From the NCBI RefSeq assembly GCF_021130785.1, contig NC_060214.1, positions 41,151,001-41,215,000 of the forward strand: DNA of 64,000 nucleotides, written 5' to 3'. Shown here piece by piece: positions 37,589 through 49,819 of the stretch. The DNA comes from Homalodisca vitripennis. Taxonomy: Eukaryota > Arthropoda > Insecta > Hemiptera > Cicadellidae. Positions within the stretch are counted from its first letter, which is position 1. Each line of letters starts with the position of its first letter. The notes beneath the pieces were generated by a model. That model searched no databases and was not told the origin of the DNA. It saw only the letters and a list, made by a program, of their open reading frames with translations. The position numbers were made by a program, and so were the translations under genes.

Positions 37589-38231
37589 AATCTGCTCTCT
37601 CTCCTGTAAAGATTGAAGTTATCTACCCTACGTTTTTATTGGGCATTTAAATCTACAGAGGCTTGTTTTATCTTCAGGAAATCTAAACATTGCAGTAACT
37701 ACTGGAATAAGAGTTGTACAATAAAAGGTACTGCACCCTCATTAAATACAACTACGAGATAATGCCATTCATTTGAACACGGTTCTTTTAAGATTATATC
37801 AGACACAATGAATTGATATATGACAAAATGTCATTCTTCATTTGATATAAAGTATTTACTAAAAGGTCATAAATTGATAATATTTTGGTAAAATAATAAA
37901 CTTTTAATTTTTTGCCTCTGATTCAACTATCATTCATAAATATTTATAAGTTAGTAATTATCTTAACAATGAGAATATTTTATGTACTTATCGTGTCAGT
38001 CAATAAACTTTAATTACAGCAAACAAATAGTATTCATTGAAAGAGCCTGTTCAATTTGATCAAATGTTCTGCATAACAAAAGTTCTATGACGTAACAACA
38101 ATATGTTTAATTAATTTGACCATTAAATTTATTTTGTAATAAATTTAGTACTGTCGTAAAATACAACTTAGTTGTCTTTTAACAGAAGTAGGCTTCTCAG
38201 ATGTGAGCATGTATACATTATAATACATTAC
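37589..38231. other. Spacer of the inverted repeat
   Basis: 643 bp of AT-rich sequence present once, between the two arms. No frame or motif is supported. It would form the loop if a transcript through the locus folded. Confidence 0.85.
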
Positions 38232-40058
38232 AATAAAGTGTAGCCTCTCTTGGATGCAGGACTCATTCTCTCTCTCTTTTTCTCATTTACGCGCTTAATG
38301 TTTACCTCAAATGTTGAATCCTATATATTATGGCTCACCAAAATTTGAGTGCTATGGAAGATATTCTGCTGGAATGTAAAAATTAGACACTTATATTGTA
38401 TTTTTATAAACTTTAACATACATTTGTGCAATACATTATGTCTTTAAAAAATCTGTTTTTGGATTTAATAGACCGAAAATTCCACAAAATCTACTTTTCC
38501 AAATCTTCACTATCTTAAAACGGCACAAAGTAGGAATAATTTTATTATATTAATCATTGAATAAAAAATGAGATTTTGTACGTAGGGTTTTATCAAATTT
38601 TTGTTACTCTAGTATATGGGATGAATTCATGTAACAAGTAAGATTCATTTTAAAACAAGCAATAATGCAAAATCCTAACTTTTCATGAAAATCTTACAAA
38701 AACTATATCAATTGATGTGATTTTCAATTAAAATAGGGTAAGGACCAGTCAGAGTGAATTCATTTCGAACTCACATTCAACTGTATCACAGCTTGAGAAG
38801 AAGGTAAATATTGAGTCAAGTGCAATCATTCATGAAACTTTTCGCGTTAGGGTGATTATAAACTATCCCAAGAACTTTAAGATACGCTAATACACACCAA
38901 GATAATCTTGTTAATCAGATTAAATTTAGTATATTAACATTTTTCTAGCCTAGTGATTAAATCGGTGGTTTTAGATTCTAGAATGTAATAAAATATTTCA
39001 ATATTATCAGGCTAATGCAAGTAAATATTTTATCTTTTATGGTTTTAATATCTTATATGAAATTAAGATGAACAATTAGCGAGATTTCCGTTCTGTTCCT
39101 TATATGCAGTATGTACCTTTCCATACTTTGAAGGACCACATATACGGGGGATTAGAAACCTGGTATAGAAGATCTTTAAATACTGAAAATGCAGAATTTT
39201 AACATTTCATTCGTGTACCTTGAAATTCACATTGGTGCAACAGGTTATAGTAACAATTGTCCTCTAACAGAAAATAATCATCACCATTTAATGGATAAGC
39301 TTCTTGAGTGATCATCATGCTTGGCTGTAGGTCTGGATAAAGGTTATCGTAATTGTCAGATACCTGTTACATCTTTCTAAACTTGGTCTACTGTAATCAG
39401 TATAACTTTTAATGTTATTAAGAATCATCTAAAAATGGTCCTTAATCATACGAAAGTTTTTTTAAATTTAAACTGGAAGAAGAATATACTATTAGTTTGT
39501 TGATTATTATACGAGATTCAATTTCAGACTTCCTTCAAGTGTTAAGGAAGATACAGGACACTGGACAATTCTGTTTGTGTGGGGAAGTTTCGGTTTTCGA
39601 CAGGACTGTTTCACCGAAACCCATGAGTTATTCTAGAAGAGAATCAGCTCTAGACGTCTAAGAAGCCTTTGTTCAGTAAATTTTGCTGTCCTGTAGCGTT
39701 GATTTGTTAATTTGGTAAATTGGTCATCATAATGGTTTATTTCTTTAAAATTGTTCATAATTTATTTAAATTCAAATATAAGGTTTTTCTTTCCTGTATT
39801 CTATATTACCTTGAGCGTTAAAAAATCTTATCATTCAAGAGGTGTACAAATTAATTTCAGTTCGTCTTTCCATCTACAGGATATATTGACTATAAAACTA
39901 CCAACAGACTTAAAACTACGCTTCGCTTGGAGCTTAATTTCACTGTTTGCACCATGTCGTTCGATAATATTACATATTTGGCTTAATAATAGAGAGAAAA
40001 ATTGTACAATAGTTGGCATGGGTAACCATTAAGATAAAGAGAAATCTTTGAATAAACG
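38232..40058. repeat. Right arm of 4.3-kb inverted repeat
   Basis: Reverse complement of 35768-37588. The outer end stops 2 bp before a long TA run. Differences from the left arm include CTCTCTCTCTTTTTCTC against its GAGAAAAGAGAGAGAG counterpart near 37540, and several 1-3 bp indels. Confidence 0.92.
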
Positions 40059-40059
40059 A

Positions 40060-40060
<1 letters not shown>

Positions 40061-40107
<47 letters not shown>
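40061..40107. repeat. (TA)n microsatellite at the inverted-repeat edge
   Basis: About 23 TA units starting immediately after the right arm, then TATATGTATGTA. Long TA runs can extrude cruciforms and are frequent break sites. Confidence 0.95.
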
Positions 40108-40113
<6 letters not shown>

Positions 40114-42980
40114 GTATGTAGTTGAGATTTTAAGATATTTTAAGTACAGTTTGATTTACGATTCTCCGGTCAAATCTACGTTAAATACGAGTACATAAGT
40201 AAACTACGACACGATTAAGCTCACAACATGATTAATGTTTTATTAAAGTATGCGAATGTGAAAAAGAAAAATGAACTAATCATGTACATTTTGGTATTCC
40301 AGGAAATATCATTTAATTTTCTTTAGAAACGTGATGAAACCCTATAATTGAGAGACATTGTTCGACTTAATGCAAAAGAAAATAACCAATAAATACTTTT
40401 TATGGTTTCCTTAACCAACGTTTCAGTATATTAGATGGGCAAGTAGAAGCATTTCAGACTTGGAAGAACGTTAATATGGGACCGTCTCGCAGTTTAGTGG
40501 GAGCACGTGATTACCCTCCTCACAATAGCGTGTAACAGATCAATGAACTATTTCAATTAACGTTAGCGTGAGTGATTCTGTGCACGCAAGGAAAATATCC
40601 GGTTCTTTAGTTAGGGAAAACTGTTAGAGAAAACCTTACAACGCAATTGGCTAAAAGAGGCTAGGAGATGATTGAATATTCGTATTAATGTTCTTCGTTT
40701 TAAACATAAAATGGCTTTACTCATGTTGTTTTCATAAATAATGTTTTATTAATTAAGTAAAAACACAACCTCAAGGATGGCTGCACTAAAAAATCCTAAA
40801 TGGCACTAAAATAACGTACTGTTTGTAGGGTTTAGTGATTTGATGGCTCAATGACCAATTTTAACCTTGGTTTTGGTTTACGAAGTGTTTGTGCTGAAAA
40901 CTTAATTCAAACATTATGAACCTCGTCTACCTAAAAGGAATTTATGAATAAGCTAAAATTTATCAGTGGTGTCCTATTGAATAAGTGGGTGGCTGTAGGT
41001 ATTTCATTTTTAAATGACATAACAAACATTCTATAGAGTGTTGGTGGCCACTAGACGATCATCCAATCGGTTTTTAATTATTTTAGAATTATTTAATTTT
41101 TTAAAGTTTATAGAAAAGTGTTTTTGGAGCTATGAAGTTGGAAAGTAAAATAGCTATTTTACAAAGAAGGAAATGTATGTCTACTTCGGGGAACGATCCA
41201 GGTACAATAGGATATAATTATGCTTTCCAATGTATATTCGCTATATCATCCTATTTCGTGTGTGTTCAATCTACATTTTTATATACTGAACCAGTATCGA
41301 ATGTCTGATCAATGTAAAATAAACCCGTTACCCTCTTTGTGGTTACGTCTTTTAAACAAATTATATCTTTGTGTCATTGTGTAACTTTGTGATACCATGT
41401 AAAATGTTCACGGGTTCGGTGCGCTCACTTGTTTCCTCTTATTAGAATCACAAGGAATAGTTCTTTGAGTTACGATAGTACCAAGTTCTCCGTTTTATTC
41501 CTTCTCAAAGTAAATATACTGTCCGATATATTTAATTTAAGCGAGATTGAAATACCTTACATGCACACAATCACGGTTTTGTTTATTTAATAGAATTATA
41601 TTTTTACGAGTCATTATTGCTACCAAAATTAATAAAAGTTCAGTAATCATACAGTCATTACTGTTTGCATTGTACTACCACAGCTGGTATTTATTCATGT
41701 AAATACCAAGCGTGGTGATACAAGAGGCACATCGAGTTCTGTTTTCGAATCAAGTGTCAACTGTTTTTTAAATGTTTACAGTAAATAAATCATCTTCTTT
41801 AAATGGCGTTGTGTTTGTTACTGTCTACATAGATTAAAGCTGTATGGTTTTCTCGCTTTGCTTAAGGCTTTTTGAATATAATTAATAGTCAAGGGGTTTT
41901 TAAGTAAATTAATGTTCTTCTTTTGGAGGTGTATGTCAGCAAGGGTTTAACTTTTTCACTAACATGATCAAGATCCTAAATAAGTGGTTCAAACTGGAGA
42001 GCACTTTCTCTCCTATACATATATCATCGAGTTAGCTCAAATGGCTTGTAAAGTAATAAAAAGTTACTTCTTAGTTCTTTAAAATCTATAGGTTTCTTTC
42101 CTAACCTAGCTTTAGAGACAGCAAAGATTCAAAACGTCTTGATACTTCAGTTTGTAAAAGAAACAAAAGCAATTTGTAAGAACTCTTTAACTATCTGCAC
42201 TTTTCTATAAAGTTTAAATGATACAGATACGTAGATACGTACATATATAAAAAATTTACAAAACAAAACAAGGGTTTGTAGGTGTTAACAAACGCACCAG
42301 TATGGCAGTGTAGGATCTGTAATGTCATTACTCAAAATAATTAGATACACCGGTGGCTGCAACAGTTATAATGCAAAGACGAAGGAAGGCAATGATTTTT
42401 AGATTAATACTAAACTTTACGGTTTAAATGCCATAGGCGAGATGATATATTGCGTTTGCCCTCGTAGCAGTATCCAAGTGTGGCACTCGGCTTATCCTCG
42501 TAATAAGAGCAGTATTAAATCAATTAAGCGTTTTCAGCTTTAAAAATATCTACAAAATATTTTACTTTGAAATAATCCAATACAAACAAAAATTAACGAT
42601 GGCGCTGAATTTTCAAAACATACGAGTATTATTTATTTGTCTTAAGGTACTCATGATAAGATAAAACATTATTAAATCGTATATTTATCAAAATTAAAAA
42701 TAACTGGAATACTTATAACCCTCGGTTTTTGTACACTCTTTGACCTCTGAGGTTTATTAATGCATTACTAATTTTAATGCGTTTTAAAAATGGTATGAAG
42801 CCAAATTTAGTGAGCTATACATTAAATGTGAGTTAAACATATTTCTGTAGGATTTGGATTAACGCCTAACAGAATAATTAGGTGATACAATAGCAAATGT
42901 TTACGGCTTATAAGGATGAGCCTATCATACTGTAATACAAACACGAAAAATAGTGTCATATTGAGTTTCAAAGGCTTTTT
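40108..42980. other. No gene seen
   Basis: AT-rich sequence, about 2.9 kb. A small hairpin GTATTTA-TTCATG-TAAATAC lies at about 41688-41707. No frame above 60 codons except the AT-rich 42822-43025 (reverse), which overlaps the next element and has no support. Confidence 0.5.
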
Positions 42981-42981
42981 G

Positions 42982-43753
42982 ACGTGACAACGTCTTAAAT
43001 TAGGTTGCGGCTCGGAGTCACTCATGAAAAAGTGTAACGCCCGGTAACGTTACGATGCCCGTCCAGTGGGTCCGCCGCACGGGATCCGCACGGGATAAAG
43101 CAGATAACTGTGGGTCCGCCGCACGGGATAAAGCAGATAACTATGTTTATTCGTGAAAATGTGGAGTGCTTAGATTCGTCATTTACAACAACTACAAAAA
43201 TAAAGGTAAATAATTGTACACTGATATTTCATTATCGTAAACTATGATTGATTGATTAATTGTTAGATTGACTCAAAATTTAAGAAACTGAGTTTATAGG
43301 TTATGTCATACTATTGACAAATGTTGATAGTGTTAAGTAAATTATTAGTTTAAATCACTCTGCAATCAATCGTAATTCAGTCGATTGAGAAGAAACAGCG
43401 CGTATTGCTAGTCAAACATTTAAAATAACAAATTATAACATCTAACCTGTCATAACAGTGCGACCAAACAAACGAACTAAACCGACCAATCACCACGCGC
43501 GGAGTTAGAATTTAACTGTGTTTAGCAAGAATTTCAAATTCTAATTTTAGTAAATGTTTTATTCAACTTTACCATTTACAATAACAAAATTTTAATTAAT
43601 TTCAAATTATGTACAATGTTTTAGTAAACAAAATATATTTATATAGTTAAAATTTGTGCAATTCTTATTTTCATTCAATTCCTTGTTCCTATTGTGCAAT
43701 TTAATAATATTCATATCAATAAATATTCTACCGATAAAAAGACGTTGTCACGT
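42982..43753. mobile_element. Possible DNA element with 15-bp inverted ends
   Basis: ACGTGACAACGTCTT (42982-42996) and its reverse complement (43739-43753) bracket about 770 bp. The left part is much GC-richer than its surroundings (AACGCCCGGTAACGTTACG, then CCGCCGCACGGG). It contains a partial tandem duplication (43066-43109 and 43110-43142). The sequence just beyond the right end (GTAAAATCTTCGCCCGTAAA ... ACAGGCAACC) is also distinctive and may belong to the element. No transposase frame is present. The superfamily is not assigned. Confidence 0.4.
43066..43142. repeat. Short GC-rich tandem duplication
   Basis: GTGGGTCCGCCGCACGGGAT...AAAGCAGATAACT occurs twice in a row; the first copy carries an extra 11-bp CCGCACGGGAT insertion. 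Confidence 0.85.
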
Positions 43754-44252
43754 AAAATCTTCGCCCGTAAAACCGACTTTACAGGCAACCATAATTTTTT
43801 ATATAAGAATAATGAATATAAACAGAACGCAAGACTTTGCAAAATTATAGTATGCAATTTCTCATATGCTTTTATTTTAATACGTAAATTGTTCAAGTAA
43901 CATATTTATCAGTTACGTATTCAAATTAATGCTGCCAATAATCGTAATAACATTAATACAAGTTCCGTAGTATTGAGATTACAAATCGAATCTATTGCGA
44001 ATAAATATACGGGGTGTATGTGCTACTTCAATTTAAATTATGTTAGACTAGCATTGATCTTAGTGTATAATCATTAATTTTGCTTTTGATACTTTAGATT
44101 CTATTTCCTAAATAATTGCTTTCCTTTTATTGAAGTTCAACGACATACAGGTGAGCAATATCTTAAAGTTTTAAAAGTACCTTTGATATTGCAGAGTCCA
44201 ATTTAACTTGATATTCGAATGCAATTCAATTTATTCTTCACTATTACCATTT

Positions 44253-44312
44253 GAGGAAAGGCTGCGTCTCTCTACGTGAGAGGTCATAGGTTCGATTCCC
44301 GTGGAGGGCAAT
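44253..44312 (+). mobile_element. tRNA-like SINE fragment
   Basis: It contains a perfect pol III B box, GGTTCGATTCC (44289-44299), preceded by an anticodon-arm-like stem CTCT-CTACGTG-AGAG and followed by CGTGGAGGGCA and an A-rich tail. The D arm and A box are not recognisable and the T stem has a mismatch. It is therefore not a working tRNA; a decayed tRNA-derived SINE is the best reading. Confidence 0.5.
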
Positions 44313-44319
44313 AAAAATA

Positions 44320-46380
44320 TGTAAATAGGTTTGAACAGTTTGATCGTTAAAACAGTTTAGTGTAACTGATTATCACTTCACTTTCACTTCGCTTCAAAAG
44401 AACCATCTTAAACAAGAATGTAATCTGATTATCGCAACTACTGTTTAACCATTGCTATATACAGAGCAATGAATGATCCATTCGATAAATGTAAGCACAT
44501 AACTATAAAAATATATAATTTGTAATATTTAAAAACGTGTTTTATAATGTAGTAACAAAATTTTCAATTTACAAATACGAGTGATTTATATCGTAATATT
44601 AATCTCGATAACGAGACGTTAACATATAGGGTAATCGTTCAATGTCCTTTCTTTCAAGAAAGTCTAACCAAAGGATTAGGAATTATATTGAATTTATATA
44701 GAATGGACTATTAATAATATACGTGAATGAATATACTCAAACTAAATTCTGTAGGAATGTTTTAACGAAACATGTTTACAAAAACATCTATAATATGCTC
44801 ATCATTTTATCCTAATGAGAAACAAAGGTATAGGAGCAACACGATTTAACCACACTATTCATGGAACTCTTAGTGCGAATGCAATAGGTATATTTGTATG
44901 AAATATATTAAAAACCATTTTTCATATTTGCTTGGATTCATGTACGTACTCTTCTATTATAATTACTAAAACTTTAAATGATAAACATACTTAAGAAGAT
45001 GAAACATATTAAACTAAAATTTAAAATGGTATAATATAAAATCTGTAACATATGCAAATATCATTTAAGGTCAAGAATATAGTTGTGGAATCCTGGATGA
45101 TTTTAGATATTTTGGGCAAACAGGAGAGCGTGTTTTATTATTAGATTCCGTAGAGACATTCCTGGTCATCCAACCAACAATGTCATGTGTTTCGTATGTA
45201 GACATTCCAATATTGCAAGTATGCATTAGTACAACCATGCAATATTGCCATTCCGTGGACTTTCAGCTACTCCTGAAGATTCTGACTATTCTCAGTATTG
45301 TACCCACAGTACAGGTTATTAACTCAGGTTAAACATGTAACATTAAACAAGTCCTTATATAAGAATACATAATTCAACACTAAATAAATTGTATTATTAA
45401 TCAAGAATAAAAAAATTTCGTTTAGAGTAAATATTAACCAAGATCGTAAATATTGGAAATATTGGTTTAAACAGACGTTTATGGATCAGAAAAAAATACA
45501 CAGAATAAAATATTTGACTGCCTACGTTTTGATGGAATCAAAAGCTAGTTTCAAAAAACTCTATTCTCTCTGTCTCTCCATGAGTGTATGCCTGTCTGTC
45601 TGATTCTCCGCAAGACATCTCTGATTTCAGAGAAAAAACCTATTATTTGAAAGTATGCAGAAAGACTAATTTTTATATGGGCAGGAATGATTTCGATTAT
45701 AGTGCATGTCCTTCCTTAAAATTCAGCGATTTACTCTGAAGACTAGCAAAATTCTGTCAGTTAGGGGACGGAAAATGTTATTTTCTGCCAGATGGTCTGT
45801 CTGTTTGCATCTATTCATAGCTCGAGAATGAAATAAGGTACATTTGCAATAATTTTTGAATTAAACTTCAATGAAGCGTGTTACTCCGTATGTGGTACTA
45901 TTTCCATATTTTATTTAGTTCTGATATTTAAGGCTTTTCACCCTTAATAGTACACTTTCACACTCTTTCGTGTTATAGTATAAACGTGTATATTATTGTA
46001 ATTATTTATATCAGAAATACATTGTGTTAAGTAGAAATCTATTATGTACCAGATGATATTGATTAGCATACCCCCAAACATTTTCCTGCAGAGAAATAGC
46101 CGATAAGTAAAAGACAGAGTGTTGGAGCACAAATAAAAATCTCAATCAACTAAAATCATATTCAAAGATCTTATATCAGTATTCTTCATACTTAATAGTA
46201 GATATGAATATGAGGCTCCTTTACCAATTTTCGGTGTAACAGAAAAACTACGTAAATTCTATATTAAATACCGTAAATTTATAATAAAGTAAAACATAAA
46301 CCTAACATTCATTTAATGTGCCTTTCAAAGTAGTTTTATTGGAATAGTAAATATAATTATTGATAAAACTTATGAAAATT
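44320..46380. other. No gene seen
   Basis: AT-rich. A phrase near 45735-45830 (CTGTCAGTTAGGGGACGG ... GGTCTGTCTGTTTGCATC ... CTCGAGAATGAAATAA) resembles text common in decayed insect transposons, and similar phrases occur at 34.37 and 52.46 kb. The reverse frame 45944-46132 has no support. Confidence 0.5.
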
Positions 46381-47555
46381 CATGGAAATTCTGCTAGGAA
46401 TCAATGTTAAATCTATTTCAAGAACTGCTTGTAAATAGCCTAAAATTTGTGAAAAATCTCTTAAAATCAACAAATAATTCTACTTAAACAACTTAAAATT
46501 CTGTTACAACAAATACTAATTCTGATACAATCGGAAGATTATTTAATAGAAATCTCATGACAAGTCTAAATTATATGATAAGCCAGCAAAATTTTTACAA
46601 ATTTACAACATTTTAGGCTCTTACATTCCTGAGAAAAACCAGGGAGAAAAAGTTTTTAATACAAAAACATCATTGCAACACACTTTTAAAAATAAATATT
46701 ACAAATGCTAATAAATCAATTTTCAGGGTATTTTAATGTTACATGTTGGCAAGACTGCTGAAGAAGCAGCTGAAATGACCACGCCATACATCTATCCAAG
46801 CCAAGTCACTGTCACAATTATTTGTTTAGTGCTTGAAGAGGTGTAAAAAAACTGTTACAGAATGATTAGAATGTTTCAAAGTGCTTTAAAGTGTATTGTA
46901 AAGTTAAATCTAAAACATTTTGTGCATCTTCTTGTAATTAACATAAAATATTTTTTTAATCAATGTAAAAACTGCTTTTTTGCGACACAAAATGTGCTTT
47001 TATATCAATGTAAGTTCTGTGTGGGATCACCGTAAAATATGCTTGTACCAATAAAAAATATGCTTTGAATGAATGTAAAATCTATATGGAATCAATGTAA
47101 ATACCTATGGAAATGTTGCTTAAAACTGTTTAGAATCAATATAAAATCTATTAAAGTTGTAGGAAAGTCTACGTTTAAAATATATTATAAATGTTACCAA
47201 ATCTCATTCGAATCAATGTAAAATATTTTGAGAATGTTATAAAATCTTTTTCAAAATAATCTATTAAAAATATTTGCCAAATTTGCATCGAATCAATGTA
47301 ACATAATTTATAAGGTGTTGTCAAATCTGCTTCTAGCCGATGAAATAATTATTGGAAATGTAGTGAAAACTGCTTCTAAAATATATTGAGAATGTTTTAA
47401 AATCTACTTCAAAATAATGTAACGTCTATTAGACCTTTAAAATCTGAATCAGATGAATAATTCACTAATAGTGTGTTATTGAATATGTTTTTGTGGTACA
47501 CTTTAATGTTTTTAACTGAAAAAGCTATTGGAAATGTTACAAAATCTGCTTCTCG
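46380..47555. repeat. Decayed minisatellite, unit about 40-44 bp
   Basis: A loose consensus, AATCAATGTAAAATCTATT then GGAAATGTTGCAAAATCTGCTTCG, recurs. Clear unit starts lie at 46956, 47089, 47133, 47210 and 47290, with intermediate, more diverged ones (near 47171, 47252 and 47370). The spacing is 38-44 bp. Copies are strongly diverged, so the array is old. A non-repeat segment (about 46730-46850) interrupts it. Confidence 0.7.
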
Positions 47556-47559
47556 ATAG

Positions 47560-48370
47560 TTCTGTATAAAATAAATATTTATTTACTATCTTGCTATCTA
47601 CATAATAAAGTGTCAATAGTAACCATTCTGAGATATCTTCATTTATAGCCCAAAGGTCCATATCTAATTTTTTTCTGTATTTCTGCCCTAAATAACTGTT
47701 TTGCCAGTTTCTTGGTCGAAAAATAAAATGTTAACGCAACATGTTTCTAAGACTGTAATTTTCTCTCGAATATGGTACAAAGGAGGTAAATTAAAGAAAT
47801 AATCAATGTTAAATGTAATCGCTGGCCATCAACAAAACTACATATTTATTGGCATTTGGCTTTGCTATTGTCCAAACTTTTGAATACGTATCAACCACAC
47901 GATAAATTTCCCCAAGGACTCTGTGCTGTAGAAACAGTTGAGTTAGAGTATTGTCTGATCTTAAATCCCCCATAGGTACATAGAACTGAAGTTAGAAACA
48001 AAGCTTGATACTCTATTTACTGTAGTGTTTGTTCGCAAGTTCATTACCAGTCAGTTCAATAACATGTCATTAAATATTTAAAAACTGGTTACATTTAGAT
48101 GTAGTACAGTTTTTAGAATTATAAATCTTTACGTTTATTTCAAGTTATAACAAACACTAACCGAGGACCTTCTCTTTATCTTCAATATTAGGTAGAAGAA
48201 CGGATAAGGCTCTTCACTTAGTCCTTCGTCAGATGTCCAGCTATCATGTATCTGCTATAAGCGGTTACTCAACCCACTGCATTAGAAGGCTTTATTGGTT
48301 CCCTCTTGAAATACAAAATTTTAAACCTCTCTTCATAATTTAAATAAGAGTCGTACTCGTCAAACCCCTG
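47560..48370. other. No gene seen
   Basis: AT-rich, no supported frame. The final 50 bp before 48380 become less AT-rich toward the exon candidate that follows. Confidence 0.5.
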
Positions 48371-48530
48371 CCTTACCTTTAAAGTGTATTGTGCAAGTGT
48401 TGCTGCAAAACGCGTTGTGAAACCGCGCTCGACTACCGCGGCTATTGTGAACTGACTTTGTGTGTTCCTCGTTTGTTTGGTTGTGCTCTCCGTGCTGACT
48501 TCTATTCAACCCTTTGGACACTGTCCCAGG

Positions 48531-48591
48531 ATGTCAGACCTCAAGTCTCAATCAGATCTCACGAAATATCAGCTGCTAATTGGAACTGCAA
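48531..48591 (+). CDS. Candidate first coding exon, unknown gene
   Basis: ATG at 48531 opens MSDLKSQSDLTKYQLLIG..., a composition typical of real N-termini and unlike the AT-driven frames nearby. A GTAAAT donor lies at 48592; if it is not used, the frame ends at TGA 48597. The preceding 150 bp (from about 48380) are locally GC-rich and could be the 5' leader. An overlapping frame in another phase (48389-48595, 68 codons, cysteine-rich start MCKCCCKTRC) is the alternative reading. No downstream exon was found. Family not recognised. A gag-like start from a retroelement is possible. Confidence 0.3.
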
Positions 48592-48599
48592 GTAAATGA

Positions 48600-49670
48600 A
48601 ATAAATAAGCAAAGTATAATAGGCTACATTTAAACACAACATGACTCCTAGCAATTATACTTTTTAATTAAAGAAATATGCGTGAACGTTAAGGTTCAAA
48701 TTACAAGAGTAGGTGGATTATTATTGGTTTTTAGCATACTTAATATTTATTATTTCAACGATAAGGATAACAATTATTATTTTGTAGTACTTTTTAAGAT
48801 AAAGGGTAAAGTAGAAAAAACCTCTCCATAATGTACAACAAAAAGGTATATCGCAATAAATGCTATAAAATCTTTGGTTATCACCAATATAACAACTGGC
48901 ATTCATATGGTTTACAGCTACTGAAATGTTATTTCACAAAATTATTCAAGGAAAAATAGTAATCTAGTAGCCTACTGTCACATGTAAAATAATGAAAATA
49001 TAAATAAATCAATACTGCCATGTTAAGGTACCCAGTCATCCTCAATAGAGTTCTACTTAACTATTTCCCGGCCGTTACGAGCGCCTTCTATCCAGTGTCC
49101 GTTACACCACCTGATTGCTATACTGCTTGCATTGCATACAAATTAGGCGTTTACTCTTTTGATATTTTTATTGATAAATTTGGTACTCTTTGACCTTATG
49201 GTCCCAAAATCATTAGTTTTTTCATGGGTCTAAGATCTATTATTCAAGGGTTATAGTCCATACGGGCAAACTCCGAAACAATCTTTTTACAGACATAGTC
49301 CTGTAGGTTCCGTAATAATGTGTACAATTCTTCTACTGCCATATTTATTGTTACCACAACAAAAATTTTAAACTAATTTATTCTAATAGGATAACGTCAG
49401 GAAATAACATAGTTTTATACATACAGCTGAAATGTTAAAAATTTTCGCGGATCTTGCAAAACGTTTTTTGTCTGCTTGTATTTCTGTGTTACGCATGATA
49501 TTTGACAAAGGAACTGAGCTAGACTCTTTCAAAAAATGTATAGTTCTTTTATATTTTACTGAAAGAGGGGTATAAGAACCGGATACCAAATTCTACTAAT
49601 CTGTGACATTACTACAAGTTCCTAGAAAGCAGGTAATGTAGTATATGGTTAAGAGGCTTTTAGGTTTCTT
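48600..49670. other. No gene seen
   Basis: AT-rich sequence with two reverse frames (48721-48906 and 49383-49589) that lack any recognisable motif or splice support. Confidence 0.5.
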
Positions 49671-49677
49671 AATAACT

Positions 49678-49812
49678 ATACTAGGAATCCTTCAAGGCTT
49701 TTTCTTGGGGCCACTTCTGTTGGATGCCTTGTATGATTAGAGCAGAGAGAAGTTCTTAGCATATGGCGATGATTATCAAGTCCTGGTAAGGGGTAATAGT
49801 AGAAGTAGGTAG
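49678..49812 (+). pseudogene. LINE reverse-transcriptase remnant, R1-like
   Basis: One frame reads ILGILQGFFLGPLLLDALYD, a stop (49738), then EKFLAYGDDYQVLVRGNSRSR in part, then a stop (49810). The first part matches RT motif 4 (PQGSxLGPLL). The second matches motif 5 (AYADD followed by LV-GNSR), where YGDD replaces YADD. The VRGNSR ending after the catalytic pair is characteristic of R1-clade LINEs. About 30 residues that normally separate the motifs are missing. A later VRAFGVLF-like trace near 49933 may be the LGV motif. It is a dead fragment, with no other domains around it. Confidence 0.7.
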
Positions 49813-49819
49813 TGAAGAA

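Noticed and set aside
39751..40032. Forward frame of 93 codons in the right arm of the inverted repeat
   Set aside because: Its mirror copy (35775-35993, reverse) loses the shared residues after an indel, so the arms are not conserved as protein.
44253..44312. A functional tRNA gene (anticodon loop CTACGTG, B box present)
   Set aside because: No A box or D arm, a mismatched T stem and no acceptor stem pairing. Kept only as a SINE-like fragment.
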